Positions 27,701-34,554 of a stretch of DNA of 64,000 bases are shown here, piece by piece. Below the pieces are notes generated by a model, which was not told where the DNA came from, searched no databases, and was given only the letters and a program-made list of their open reading frames with translations. The first letter of the stretch is position 1; every line of letters begins with the position of its first letter. The stretch comes from Choristoneura fumiferana (lineage: Eukaryota; Arthropoda; Insecta; Lepidoptera; Tortricidae). A program made the position numbers and the translations under genes. The DNA is taken from contig NC_133494.1 in the NCBI RefSeq assembly GCF_025370935.1, forward strand, positions 17,350,690 through 17,414,689, in the 5' to 3' direction.

Positions 27701-30700
27701 AAAACAAATAAAGGAAATAACCGCATTTTCTACAGTCTAAAAGTGACACAAAAATACCACACGCCAATTTATCCGAGCCGCAGGCGAGTTTTGATAGTCA
27801 AGCCGAGGGTAAAATGAGTTTTGTAAACAACATTAGGTATACACTGTACGCTTCGATTTTAAGGAAATTAAATAGCAATACTGGAAACAAATGTTCATTT
27901 AATCCGTAATTTACCTTTAATTTTTCAGCCAGAAACATTCTAACATTATAATTTCGACCTTTACAATAAACTGACCGGTTTTGTGTTGTTCGGGTTCCAG
28001 CACAGCACGCGGCCATCTTTACCGGCCGAAAGCAGCAGGTCGGGGTCCTGGCGGCACCAGGACAGCGCCATCACCCCCTTCTGGTGCCCCTCCAGCGTCG
28101 CCAGGGGAGACGCCGCCAGCCTGCAACGGAAACACGGTACGAACTGGAGATTAGCAACGGAGCGTACAGGTTGAAAACTGGAGATCAGGCAGACACGACA
28201 GATTAAGATTTTTATCATATCACACTGGGGAATTGTGGGCGAGTTGAACGCAAAGGGAGTGCGCAACGATATCGCCGCGAACGCGCAATGATGTCGCCGC
28301 TAGCACGCAACTATATCGCCGCTAGCGCGCAACTATATTGCCGTTAGCACGCAATTATATCGCCGCTAGCCTCATTTTATTAAGTTACGTATACTAACCC
28401 TGACCTGCATATACATTTTCGAAATATCAACTTACGTAAAATGTAATAGGAATCAATTTCCGGTTTTTAAAAGTGCTCGCCAAAAAGGTAAAATTAACAA
28501 AAGACCATACAAAACAGCATTACTTGCTAAAAGCGTATTCGGCATGGCATCAAAGATCTTTAATAAACTTCCGAAGAATATATTGATGACTGAAGATATT
28601 CGCGATTTTAAGAAACAACTTTTTAACTTTTTGGCGGGTAAGGCCTACTATTCAATGGAGGAATATATGCGTGATAGTTCTGCAACTTTTTAGACTTTAT
28701 TTAGTTTACTGCATGACTGAATGTGCCTACCTACAAGACATTTATATTTGTATGCCCTCGGGCGCAGCATAGTGATACAAATCTATGATCAGTCTACCAA
28801 CTATTTCAACCTATGTTTGACAAATAAATTATTTGTATTTGTATTTGTATTTAGCGCGCAACTATATCGCCGTTAGCACGCAACTATATCGCCGCTAGCG
28901 CGCAACTATATCGCCGCGAGCGTGCAACGATATTGCCGCGAGCGCGCAGCCGACCAATTACGAACGGATGAATGCTTTCGTTTTAGCCCTATAAAGTTTC
29001 TACTAATTGGCTTTATTGTTACTATAAATAAGCTTATTCTGTAATTTATAGCTGTTGGTTCTCCGAGAACAAATAAATAAATAAACTGTAGCGTGTGTGA
29101 GGCTGAGGCGTAAGAATTTACGATAAATTAGATCGATCAAACGGTGCAGTCTGACCACAGAATTTTTCATTGTATCAGTGGGCCCTATAATTGATATTTG
29201 AAGTCCACCCGCGCCTGTTGGTGGGTATGGGTATACTGGCCTGAGGTCCCAGAGCTGCACGACGGGCGCCTGGTCGTCCTCGGAGGCCACGCACAGCTGC
29301 GTCGCCACGCCCGGGTGCCACGCCAGCGCGCGCCAGCGGGACCGCGACTGACTGTCGCTGTCAACACACATTATCATCATCAGCCCATATCAGTCCACTG
29401 CTCCCTCAATGAGCGCCATCCAGCTTCTACCAGCAGCCTTTCGCAGATCACTCCACCTGGCCGGAGGGCGTCCTACACTACGTTTACCAAGACGCGGTCT
29501 CCACTCAAAACTCATTACTCCAGCAGTTGTCGGTTCTTCGACAGATAATCTGCTAATTGCTTCCTCGCTTGTGGTGAGACAAGTGCCTAAGGATTTTTTG
29601 ACAAGCGAAATATGCAAATCCAAATATTTCATAATCAAGCTGAGCTTCGTCTAACTAGGACATACCTCAATTTCATAATAGGCTCGTTCTTCCTGAGATC
29701 CCAAACGACACATCTCGAGGCAAACGTAGACCCAAGTATATGTTGAACCTGACAAAATAAAATACAATTTTCACTACTCATGCTCGTAAAGTTCGTGTTT
29801 ATGCTGGATCTAGGCGACTTAAAATGACTTTTTATGCTCTAGTGCATAAAATAAAATCTTCGTCTAAGACCATGGTAATCCGGTGTAAACAGCCACAAAC
29901 AAAGAAGTTTCTACATATATTTTATAATAACTTTTAATTATATAAAACTAAAAATCAATCAAATCAACCAAAATAGATCAATAAAACTAAAAATGTATAA
30001 TGATATAATGATACATGAGCAATAAAAGGTACATAGTAAGTAAATAATTATTTGCACTGTTGATATTTCATTTCCTCGCAATCGAATTGAAAAGCAAAGT
30101 GTAAAACTCGAGCATTACACCTATTTTTCCCTCGACGTGTCTATATGAACGTCTCGGTTAAAATGGCTTGTTTTATGCTCTTGTTGTACAATCTACTATT
30201 TATTTAAACTTCTAATGCTCGTAAACTTTGAATTGCTGACTTTGTATATGCTCTAGCCTCCTGGGACTTAATTTTTTTGCTTACAACGTAGACGTGGTTG
30301 ACCTGCTTTGTTGTTTTGGATATTATTTCAAAATAGGGAATATTACTGCAATTTTATCCCGTCAGAGTGCAGTACTAGCACATACTATATGTTTATGGTT
30401 TATGTTTTTGAGTATCTTAAATGTCCGTAGGATGCCGTATTATCATAATTATTTCAATTTTTTTTGGAAATATAGCTCTATCGCTACTATCGGTGTAAAT
30501 ATAATTTATTTTGTTATTCATAAATATGTCATGATTTATATAGGTATCAATAATACTCTTTGGTCATGATCCGTCATGGCGACAAAATATAAAGAGAACT
30601 GACTGACGTTGTCCCTATTCTTAAGATTCTTTATTCAATGATTTTCACTTTATAAGGTACATTCGGCCGTTATTTTTAGTGTTAATTGGTCCTTTATTTA

Positions 30701-33700
30701 TAAAGTAGGTACGCGAGGACCCACGAAACTAGTGCATAAAGTATAAGTAAAATCATCGTCTCAGACCAGGACAGTCAATCACCAACAGCTGAACAAAAAA
30801 GTTTATAAAATGAAGCTTTTTTTTTAAATAATACGAATTTTATATTAATCGAAGCCCATTCTAAAACGAGACAGCAATAATGCCCGCGCGTTTGACAGCA
30901 ACTGAACGTCTGGTACCATGATACTGAATTCGCGTTATAATATTGATGCCAGTGACTGTACAGTCGAACCATTTGATTCCTGACCCACCGTAGAACAGTC
31001 TCATGACTCAATATCACTATGACTTTTACTACGAAGAGGTGCCACAGCGGGTCCCGATTCAGTCAGTTCGATAATTCCGTTCTTTCACTCAAAGTATTAT
31101 GATGGTTTACTAATGTTTCGACGAATAACGTTTGGCAACCTGTTTCATTTCGCAACTTTTCATTTCCCTACTGTTTAATATTTCTGAAACTTTAAATATT
31201 TCAGAATTTTTATAAAACTAACCTAACCTAACCCAAAGGGTTCTACACGATGGCCCTGAAATAAATCCTGAAATGTTTACAGTTTTAGAGTTTGCGAAAT
31301 GAAACAGGTTGTCAAACGTTACGTTGCGAAAAGGCAGTAATCGCATTATGATACCTGCTGGTTCCAGGCCAACGCTTGCACATGGTCAAGAGGCTGGCTT
31401 TTAGAGCCGGGCGCCATGGGCTGACCGGTGTTGTTGAGGTCCCAGATGAAGATCTCGCTTTCGGATGCGCCGGAGGCCAACAGGTTCTTCTGGTACGGGT
31501 TTATGTCCAATGCTGTGACGTGATCTGCGGAAGAGAGTCAGCTTTAGTAATTTATAATAAGGTTTACTTAATAAGGCTCCGTTTCCACCAGTGATGTGTG
31601 AGGATGTGTTGTATGAATGTGTTTTTCATGAACCAATAGAAACGCTTCGTATAACTCGCCTCGCTCCGCTCAGTTGTTTCCACCAGAGCGGTCCTGTCAC
31701 ACGGCGGCCACGCCGTACAAAATACGCGTTCTTGAATCTACATAGGCACGACGACGTCTGTACACGCGTCAATGTGTGCGTAAGATACACAGGGCTGGCT
31801 GACTATCGCAAAACTCTAATAAGTGCTACCAACCAATGACATTTAAAGGTACTTATATGTAGGTATGGCTTAGATAGTGCAAATCAATGTAATCGTTAAT
31901 CTTACCTATTAATTTAAACCTATATAATTAATTAAAGTAGTATGTTTACAGTACAAGTACTTTACAGTTTTGCTTAGTTTGGGACTAGGTCAATTGGTGT
32001 CAAGTGTCCGATGATATTTATGTATTTATTTATTTTGAATATAAGTAGTTTAACTTTAACTACCGTTTGGGTATCTTGGTGGGAGATGAAATCGAAGCAC
32101 AATTTGGTAGTTAACTAGAGTTTAATAGTTACACTTAATTTATATGCTAACACATATACAAAGAATAGTTCTAGCCAGGCGGACGGAGTCGGGGCGCGAG
32201 CTAGTCGCGCGATCTGTATCGAGGTGTGAGACCGACTGCCGGCCGACGAGTCGGGTCCGCATGGCCAATCCGAAATGCTGACAACAATACAATGCATAGG
32301 GCTGTCGCCACAGTAGGTATATTACTTACTATTGTGTTTGTTGCTGCTGCTCAGCAGCGGGTTTTCAGCCTTCTGTAGTAACCGGTCAGCGCTGTAGAAC
32401 TCCAGCAGTCCTCCATCGCAGCCTCCTACGATCACGCCTGCCCCTGACCATACTAACTTATGAAATCTGAAAGAGACATTTTGTGATACTTTAAAAAATA
32501 TTGTATGACAAATTGATATTCGCACAATGTGAACTCTATTTACTATTTAGTGTGCTTCAAGGTTCCCGATTCAAAAAACCAAACTTCTTTAAAAACAAAA
32601 AAAAAATTTAATCAAAGAAAAAAAGTTGCTTATACGTTGTGCCTATCCAATTTATTAAAAGTGTAAACACGCCGATTTCATCAAAATTCTTATATAAACA
32701 CTCACTGGATCGATTCAATAACGCATTTATCTATAATTCGTGTCTTTTAAATAGATGTCTAATCACATTTTTCACCAAAGTTCACTTGATCTCAATATTT
32801 ATTTTTCATTTGAAAAATCTTCATCAAAATCTGACGTTATTTCTTGATTGAAACATGTGTATAATCTGTAGTAGCATAGACCAGCATAGAGATGGTGGAA
32901 AATTTGACATTTTAAAAATTGATTAATGCGCGGATGAATAAGCAATTTTTAGTGCAAGTTAAAACTTGTGTTAGTTTGTATGTACTGTCTTTGTTGCATG
33001 TATAGCATTCTTGTGTTTACAAATAAAGATTTTTACTTACTTACTTATTTACTTTCCTTAAAATTTAAAAATAGTTACTGCTTTTATAATTGAATAAACA
33101 GTCTTTGGAATGAAATCAAGTATTGTAAATAATGAAATTGACAAAAATACTTTGATCTATTCAATTAATACATTAATCGATTTACTGAACAGATTAATTA
33201 TTTTGCAATAGGTTCTAGGTTTTCACATCATTGAATGTCTGTGGTCGGCGTCTAAAATAAATGGCGCCTTTGTTTACACTTTTCATAAATTGGATCGAAA
33301 TACAATATAACAGATTCTAGGCCAATGAATTCTTTTCTTTTTAGATTTTTAAAGGCAGTCTAGTTTTTTGATGTCATGAATTTGAATTCAATTTGTACAT
33401 AGATTCATAGATAGCCTGCTATTGTAAATAACAGATAGGTAATGTTTTATTCCAATAGTACCACTAATCTCAACTGATAAATCTAGAGAAATTTTGTACG
33501 AGTATGATGTCCAACTCAACCATGATAGAATAATAATAAATAAATAAAAGTTGGAAAACCCCCCACACCGTCACTTCAAAGTTCAATATCTCAAAAATGG
33601 CTCAACCGATTTTGATAAAACATTGCATAAAAAATTGCATACAAATAATAAAACACATTCAAATCGGTTCACCCGTTTAAGAGCTATGGGGCCACAGACA

Positions 33701-34554
33701 GACAGACACACAGCAGTCAAACTTATAACACCCCTCTTTTTGCATCGGGGTTTAAAAAAAACAATGTCTTTATTGAATTTTATTTGGTGAATTTGTTTAT
33801 GTAGTTTTGCAGAGCAAAAGAGGACAGGACTTTGCCCAGAAGTAAGACGCAAAAAAGCGAATAAAAAAAAACAGTACTAAGGGAGATGCATTTATACATT
33901 AAATTTGCTTATTGTCCTTTGGGTCAGATACTGTAGCATCTTTGAATTTGTATAAGACATTTCCATATTTTTGAATTAGTACTTTAAAAAAGCTTTAAAA
34001 CTCTGTCATTAATACCACTTCTTCCAAACTCGACTGCAGTAATGAATATAAAGACTATTATGGAGCAATTACAAAACAATTATGAAGTTATGATGCAATT
34101 ATAAATGGTATTTAAATAATGTTTCCATAATAAGGGTACCATAATTACCAAAAAAATAATCAAAAATACAAATAACAGGTATTATTTTGCTTGAAACCTC
34201 TATGAAACATATTTATATATGAATCGCCAACTAAAGTATAACCAATGCCATAGTGTGAATGAAACACGTCGAAAAGTATTGAAAATTGTTTCCTTTTAGC
34301 CTCAAAAATGTACGAAATCAACATAGCTACGAGTGGCGTCTAAATACTTACTTATGCTGCGTCTGGAAGCTAGCTTTCAGCTCCAGATCTAGTCCCGGGT
34401 CTTCGAGATTCAAAGCGTAGAGCTCCAACTGGCTCGTCGAGCTAAAGGACGCGTCGACCTGCTGAGCGGCCGAGCCGGCAGCCAGCATCACCGGCACCCG
34501 CTCCGCCGGCGACCAGCTCACGTTCACCGTCCGCTTCAACTCCTTGATCTTCAT
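768..34554 (-). CDS. Sec31: Sec31, COPII outer-coat protein (23 exons, C-terminus off the left edge)
   Basis: Sec31 pairs with Sec13 to form the outer cage of COPII vesicles at ER exit sites and stimulates Sar1 GTP hydrolysis by Sec23. Exons in transcription order: 34554-34352, 32466-32330, 31524-31355, 29748-29666, 29351-29241, 28120-27976, 27698-27540, 26522-26367, 25510-25436, 24173-24073, 22354-22242, 21334-21252, 17171-17087, 16441-16331, 12732-12535, 12454-12252, 11295-11131, 9775-9673, 8669-8556, 7164-6671, 2215-2018, 1479-1339, 839-768. Phases agree at all 22 junctions, giving 3,420 nt (1,140 codons) without a stop. Exons 1-8 encode the WD40 propeller (WDLR, CWNPN, WDLNN strands), 9-17 the alpha-solenoid, 18-21 the Pro/Gln/Asn-rich linker, 22-23 the SRA1-like end. 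The linker holds the WND motif (W at 6706-6704) that in yeast Sec31 enters the Sar1-Sec23 site. The start ATG at 34554 matches the family N-terminus (MKIKELKRT). Every intron is GT-AG except intron 5. Human SEC31A is about 1,220 residues, so about 50-80 are probably outside the window. Confidence 0.93.
1126..1392 (-). repeat. 133-bp tandem copies of the 3' end of Sec31 exon 22 plus its donor
   Basis: After the exon 22 donor (AACCCG then GTAACT at 1338) about 30 nt of intron follow, then the sequence returns to the exon (GTGCAGAGGGCGCCC...) and repeats to a second identical donor at 1205, then starts again before breaking off at 1126. The period is 133 bp (CATGACCGCA at 1127, 1260, 1393). The extra copies share GAGGG where the coding exon has GAAAG, so they resemble each other more than the exon. 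The length is not a multiple of three, so use of the second donor would shift frame and meet an in-frame TAG in the intron stub. Confidence 0.85.
3025..3735. mobile_element. TIR element (CACCGT...TTGATTTCCGTTAAC) with a nested hairpin
   Basis: The left end has CACCGT followed by CTTGATTTCCGTTAAC and the right end GTTAACGGAAATCAA with ACACG, an inverted pair. The same ends and interior phrases recur at 18889-20772. No coding capacity is seen. A 141-bp hairpin MITE (3515-3655) sits inside it. Confidence 0.55.
3515..3655. mobile_element. 141-bp hairpin MITE with TAA target duplication
   Basis: Near-perfect palindrome: GGGGCTGTTTCACCATCCA at the left mirrors the right end, with GATGCCGTC and GACGGCATC arms nearer the centre. 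TAA lies on both sides (3512-3514 and 3656-3658), which fits the 3-bp TWA target of PIF/Harbinger elements. Relatives lie at 6440-6575 and 56050-56177. Confidence 0.75.
3870..4375. repeat. Dispersed repeat family E, partial copies
   Basis: Phrases GTGTAAAACTCGAGCATTAA, CCTCGACGTGTAT and GGTAAAATGGCTCGTTTTAT occur at 3950-4060, and CTCTAGTGCATAAAGTAAAA at 4343-4375. The same set recurs at 4345-4715, 7310-7370 and 29830-30205. It is unclassified, with no ORF. Confidence 0.55.
4345..4715. repeat. Dispersed repeat family E
   Basis: Runs from CTCTAGTGCATAAAGTAAAA through CAATCAAATCAATCAAA, GTGTAAAACTCGAGCATTAA and GCTCGTTTTATGCTCTTG, in the same order as the copy at 29830-30205. No coding potential. 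Confidence 0.6.
5200..5460. mobile_element. Foldback repeat holding a tRNA-like segment twice (family C)
   Basis: The left part reads GAATCGAACCCAGG (a B-box on the minus strand) after CAGAAAAACCAGAAAAAGAG; the right part holds the mirror, GGGTTCGATTCCCAGCGCTG then TCTTTTTCTAGTTTTTCT. The two tRNA-like halves face each other, forming a foldback. Other copies: 7785-7965 (also a foldback), 25115-25255, 56456-56625. Confidence 0.65.
5620..5705. repeat. Partial MITE, family of 35500-35700
   Basis: CAGCTGAGCGGAGCGAGGCG and GGTAAATGAACCGTTTCTAT match the right half of the 35500-35700 hairpin. It is partial. Confidence 0.5.
6228..6437 (-). pseudogene. 3' end of an RTE-like LINE ORF
   Basis: The minus strand reads STVGRLPTRWTDDLVKAAGS and WMQAVCNR, the C-terminal signature seen in the larger LINE at 62495. 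It is a 5'-truncated remnant in a Sec31 intron. Confidence 0.7.
6440..6575. mobile_element. Degenerate hairpin MITE, relative of 3515-3655
   Basis: Inverted arms contain CATTGGTCAATTTTATGTG, GATGCCGTCTC and their mirror, ending ATGAGTGGTGAAAACAG. More diverged than the 3515 copy. Confidence 0.55.
6770..7010 (-). repeat. NPSQLNP-type repeat inside Sec31 exon 20
   Basis: The coding strand of exon 20 encodes about 20 short repeats of the type NPSQLNPMNP, NPLNPN and NPLNS between a Phe/Pro/Gln-rich head and the GWNDPP motif. The array is in frame and lies in the disordered linker of Sec31, where length is free to vary. It is an intra-exonic minisatellite and likely polymorphic. Confidence 0.85.
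7785..7965. mobile_element. Foldback repeat with tRNA-like core (family C)
   Basis: Both ends carry mirror copies of TGCACAGAAAAACCAGAAAA with ATACAAACTGAAATATAGA beyond; the centre carries GAATCGAACCCAGGTCCTCG and GTGCTATACCGCTACACCA. The arms are about 60 bp. Confidence 0.7.
8248..8520 (-). repeat. Dispersed repeat family D, near full-length copy
   Basis: Same element as at 430-708 in reverse: GGTGGTAGGACCTTG, GAAGCAGCAGTGCTTGCACT, GGTGTTGCAGATGTTTATGG. Further copies: 37485-37650, 61325-61532 and a scrap at 11508-11545. I see no ORF or TIR, and the class is unknown. Confidence 0.7.
8791..9060 (-). mobile_element. tRNA-derived SINE, family A
   Basis: Read on the minus strand: a tRNA-like head with A-box GTGGCCTAGTGG and B-box GGTTCAAACC, then the body GAAATTCATGTGCGGAATTAC, GAGGAAACCTGCACAAACC and the tail GGGATGGGTGGAT. 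It is a Pol III SINE with no coding capacity. It lies in Sec31 intron 18. Confidence 0.85.
9306..9575 (+). mobile_element. tRNA-derived SINE, family B
   Basis: The head GACCGGATGGCCAAGTAGC with B-box GGGTTCGATTCCCGG is followed by GGGCAGATATTTTTATGAAT and the tail ATGATATTTATTTATTTA. Copies: 22624-22879, 36400-37010 (split), 59391-59630 and a tail at 31970-32035. Confidence 0.85.
9801..10487 (+). mobile_element. 687-bp TIR element with TAA target duplication (Harbinger-like)
   Basis: It begins CAGCCTTATTCATAAAAA and ends TTTTTTATGAATAAGACTG, flanked by TAA on both sides. Subterminal inverted phrases (GATTCATAAACG / CGTTTATGAATCAT) lie inside. A second copy is inverted at 55356-56046 with TTA on both sides. 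There is no transposase, so it is non-autonomous. It starts 26 bp upstream (in transcription) of Sec31 exon 18, inside the branch-point zone. Confidence 0.8.
10488..11039. other. Sec31 intron stretch without recognised features
   Basis: The part from 10500 to 10690 is GC-rich with inverted phrases (CCGCCGCCGGCGACCGGT and CACCGGCGGCGGGTAGG). This suggests a foldback, but no clear ends are seen. The rest is unremarkable. Confidence 0.4.
11040..11130 (-). pseudogene. Decayed second copy of Sec31 exon 17
   Basis: Directly after the exon 17 donor (GTGAGT) comes ACAG and a second copy of the exon start: AGTGGGGGC..., ATGGTGCTGA-like and CTGGCCGCCCAGGGCTGTCT-like segments at 175-bp spacing. The copy has an early TGA and a TAG and ends near 11040. 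Only 10 nt of intron (donor plus copied acceptor) separate the two. It is best read as a dead exon duplicate; it also brings a working-looking acceptor close to the real donor. Confidence 0.75.
11540..12378 (-). repeat. 138-bp tandem array (six units) across the 3' end of Sec31 exon 16
   Basis: Six units with starts 138 bp apart (GTTGATACTG at 11551, 11689, 11826, 11964, 12102, 12240; the second unit is 137 because one G is missing). Each unit holds the exon end from MSADALVARW to GRHA, a GTCAGT donor, a 6-nt intron stub and then the exon again. Because 138 is a multiple of three, the first four units in transcription order also read through as protein (the 46-residue block repeats); the 137-nt unit then breaks the frame. 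Potential donors follow 12252, 12114, 11976, 11838, 11701 and 11563. The first gives the correct phase into exon 17. The distal end of the array abuts a fragment of the family D repeat at about 11540. Confidence 0.93.
13043..14787 (+). mobile_element. Tc1-like transposon, decayed, with IR/DR ends
   Basis: Inverted ends CAGTTGTGGTCATATAATTA (13043) and, reversed, CAGTGGTGGTCATGTAATTA (to 14787), each next to TA. Related inner repeats lie near 13255 (GGTCATATAATTAAGAACGC) and 14545 (CGTTCTTAATTAGTTGTCC), so each end has two binding-site-like repeats about 210-240 bp apart, the IR/DR layout of several Tc1 elements. The length is 1,745 bp. It lies in the large Sec31 intron 14. Confidence 0.9.
13411..14436 (+). 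pseudogene. Tc1-family transposase (DD34E), two frameshifts
   Basis: The N-terminal part has a helix-turn-helix (STREVILKLC...KHIADHLQCSKTMV) and is followed by the RNase-H-like core: SDETKIN (first Asp), QHDNDPKHTA (second Asp) and, 34 residues on, the Glu of SPDLNPIEHLW. The frame breaks near 13660 (a stop just before SNELRKKYF) and near 14010, where a T run looks one base short. With the ends and core intact otherwise, this is a young but inactive copy. Confidence 0.9.
14800..15968. other. Sec31 intron 14 stretch, nothing recognised
   Basis: AT-rich sequence without exon-like GC peaks. The short ORF at 15300-15533 has no recognisable motif. Confidence 0.4.
15969..16274 (+). mobile_element. 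tRNA-derived SINE, family A, near full length
   Basis: AGCCGTGGTGGCCTAGTGG (A-box), GTGGGTTCAAACCCCGG (B-box), body GAGGAAACCTGCACAAACC and tail TATAGGCTGGGATGATGAT. It lies just upstream of Sec31 exon 14 on the opposite strand. Confidence 0.88.
16615..17055. mobile_element. TIR element enclosing a 22-bp minisatellite
   Basis: TCACAGCTCATTAGAGC at 16615 is mirrored by GCTCTAATGAGCTGTGA ending at 17055. Inside, 16845-16980 is a 22-bp tandem repeat (GACCACGCG.CGTCCACTCG) of about six copies alternating GCGAC and GCGGC. It is GC-rich, unlike the surrounding intron. It ends 32 bp from Sec31 exon 13. Confidence 0.65.
17205..17350. mobile_element. Hairpin MITE next to Sec31 exon 13
   Basis: GCCTACGCTAGCTGACGCGG at the left mirrors the right end CAGCCAGCTAGCGTACGTCC imperfectly; GCGCGGGTGGCC mirrors CACCCGCGGCCGC. 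About 140 bp, 34 bp upstream of the exon 13 acceptor. Confidence 0.6.
17500..17725 (+). repeat. LINE 3' tail
   Basis: GCCAAGTTTCTTGCGGCGCA, AAAGTGCCCATTGCGGCC and the tail GAATAAATTATTTGAATTTG repeated are a LINE-type 3' end; the reverse of the same phrase (GTAATAGGCCGCAATGTTCA) is at 53070-53095. Confidence 0.6.
18371..18612. mobile_element. TIR element with about 50-bp arms
   Basis: ACAGTGTCCTACGACTATGC ... GAAAGTATCTTAAATATTGG at the left is mirrored by CCAATATTTAAGATACTTTC ... GGCATAGCCGTGAGACACC at the right. No ORF. Confidence 0.65.
18889..20772. repeat. TIR-element copies (family of 3025-3735), probably two or more joined
   Basis: The left end CACCGTGTTTTTCTTGATTT is at 18889; right-end-like GTTAACGGAAATCAAAAA occurs near 19482 and again at 20743-20772 with ACACGTTG. 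The interior phrases CTTTACAC..TTTTACTGC and AGTAAGAGCTAGGTCACTAG recur between them. The ORF at 20709-21122 starts inside this repeat and is not supported as a gene. Confidence 0.5.
21340..22240. other. Sec31 intron 11, nothing recognised
   Basis: No repeats with clear ends and no exon-like segment. The small ORFs have no motifs. Confidence 0.4.
22388..22617 (-). mobile_element. tRNA-derived SINE, family A, abutting a family B SINE
   Basis: The minus strand reads AGCCGTGGTGGCCTAGTGG, B-box GGTTCAAACC and the body to GGGATG. It directly adjoins the family B copy at 22624. Confidence 0.8.
22624..22879 (-). mobile_element. tRNA-derived SINE, family B
   Basis: The minus strand reads GACGACCAGATGGCCTAGTGG and GGTTCGATTCCCG, then the TTCATAC..ATTTATTATTATTT tail. 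Confidence 0.8.
22905..24035. repeat. LINE remnants and a GGTTCCGTAG-type repeat
   Basis: ATCAGCCGTAGGACACCCAC and GGTTTTATCCAGGTAGTCC (23180-23210) are RTE-like LINE 3' remnants. From 23508 (GGGTTCCGTAGTTCCCGACC) to about 24018 (ACAGACAGACATGGCGAAAC, CTACGGAACGCTAAAAAG) runs a common insect repeat with inverted GGTTCCGTAG / CTACGGAAC ends. Confidence 0.5.
24686..25110. mobile_element. 425-bp foldback element with ~190-bp arms
   Basis: The left arm TTTTCCCATAATCATTTATT, TTTGCAGCAAAATTTATTTT, GTGTCGCATTTT is mirrored on the right by AAAATGCGACACAAAAAGAA, AATAAATTTTGCTGC and TGATTATGGGAAAATAAT. The centre is near 24895. TCGAAAATACGA occurs on both sides (24672 and 25113), a candidate target duplication. 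Confidence 0.75.
25115..25255 (-). mobile_element. tRNA-like repeat, family C
   Basis: The minus strand reads GTGTAGAGGTATAGCACGC, GGGTTCGATTCCCAGCGCTG and GTCTCTTTTTCTGGTTTTTC. It is a tRNA-derived SINE-like unit, not a tRNA gene. Confidence 0.7.
25575..25720 (+). pseudogene. Degenerate RTE-like LINE 3' end
   Basis: AGCGTAGGACGTCTACCAAC, GAATGACCTGGTTAAAGC and GTGGACGCAGGCCGC match the C-terminal coding end (VGRPP..W.DDLVKA.G) of the RTE-like LINEs here. It runs straight into the GAT array. Confidence 0.65.
25722..26343. repeat. 620-bp degenerate (GAT)n array
   Basis: GATGATGATG with interspersed GATAATGGTGATGGTGGTG blocks arranged in higher-order units of about 60-70 bp. It begins after a LINE 3' end and stops about 18 bp before the 5' splice site of Sec31 exon 8 (26366-26361). 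The His-rich and Met-rich ORFs across it are simple-repeat translations. Confidence 0.95.
26523..27260. other. Sec31 intron 7, nothing recognised
   Basis: AT-rich. There is no repeat with clear ends and no exon-like stretch. Confidence 0.4.
27261..27602 (-). repeat. 67-bp tandem array carrying six copies of the Sec31 exon 7 donor
   Basis: The true exon 7 ends at 27540 (GAGTCT, then GTAAGTAAAG). From there the last 57 nt of the exon plus 10 nt of intron recur with an exact 67-bp period (GCTTTACTTA at 27261, 27328, 27395, 27462, 27529), so several identical donors lie in a row. The junction joins intron AAAGC to exon AGCAACAAG, sharing AGC. Copies look identical. 67 is not a multiple of three, so use of a distal donor would shift the frame and any use would alter the seventh propeller blade. 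The array could be real and recent or an assembly expansion. Confidence 0.92.
28263..28375. repeat. 22-bp minisatellite (CGCCGCTAGC.CGCAACTATAT), left part
   Basis: Five to six units of about 22 bp with CGCCGC(T/G)AGC and GCGCAACTATAT. The array resumes at 28853-28950, so 28376-28852 is an insertion. Confidence 0.85.
28376..28852 (+). mobile_element. 5'-truncated LINE inside the minisatellite
   Basis: The plus strand encodes KIFNKLPKNILMTEDIRDF and KKQLFNFLAGKAYYSMEEYM then a stop, a typical LINE ORF2 C-terminus (CR1/Jockey-like group), a 3' UTR, AATAAATTATTTG and a (TTTGTA)n tail. Minisatellite units flank both ends. Confidence 0.8.
28853..28950. repeat. 22-bp minisatellite, right part
   Basis: Continues the 28263 array: GCGCAACTATATCGCCG with variants such as GTGCAACGATATTGCCGCG. 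Confidence 0.85.
29235..29241 (-). other. Non-canonical GC donor of Sec31 intron 5
   Basis: Exon 5 ends CTCAG and the next bases are GCCAGT, not GT. Only cutting here keeps the frame: AG plus the first G of exon 6 (28120) makes Arg of the WDLR motif and runs into LAASPLATLEGH. The nearest GT (GTATAC, 6 nt further) would put exon 6 out of frame. GC-AG introns are a known minor class; the second base after GC is C here where A is usual, so this is a weak example or a mutated site. Confidence 0.7.
29375..29640 (-). pseudogene. RTE-like LINE ORF C-terminal fragment
   Basis: The minus strand reads GVMSFEWRPRLGKRSVGRPP and ARWSDLRKAAGRSWMALI, the same signature as at 63343-62495. It lies between Sec31 exons 4 and 5. 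Confidence 0.75.
29830..30205. repeat. Dispersed repeat family E, fullest copy
   Basis: CTCTAGTGCATAAAATAAAA, CAATCAAATCAACCAAA, GTGTAAAACTCGAGCATTA and GTTTTATGCTCTTGTTGTAC in one block of about 375 bp. Confidence 0.6.
30210..31354. other. Sec31 intron 3 remainder
   Basis: No recognisable gene or repeat ends; the ORFs at 30294-30569 and 30775-31017 show no family motif. A TTTATAAAACTAACCTAACC stretch is unremarkable. Confidence 0.4.
31578..31700. repeat. Partial MITE, family of 35500-35700
   Basis: GTTTCCACCAGTGATGTGTG, AACCAATAGAAACGC and CGCCTCGCTCCGCTCAG match the left half of the hairpin upstream of the ciliary gene. Confidence 0.5.
32467..34351. other. Sec31 intron 1: LINE tail and low-copy repeats
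   Basis: Around 32960-33055 is a LINE-type tail (TTTGTATGTACTGTCTTTG, AAATAAAGATTTTTACTTAC). From 33548 to 33765 lies a dispersed repeat (ACCCCCCACACCGTCACTTC, GGCTCAACCGATTTTGATAA, ACAGACAGACACACAG, CATCGGGGTTT). The rest is AT-rich with nothing visible. Confidence 0.5.
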
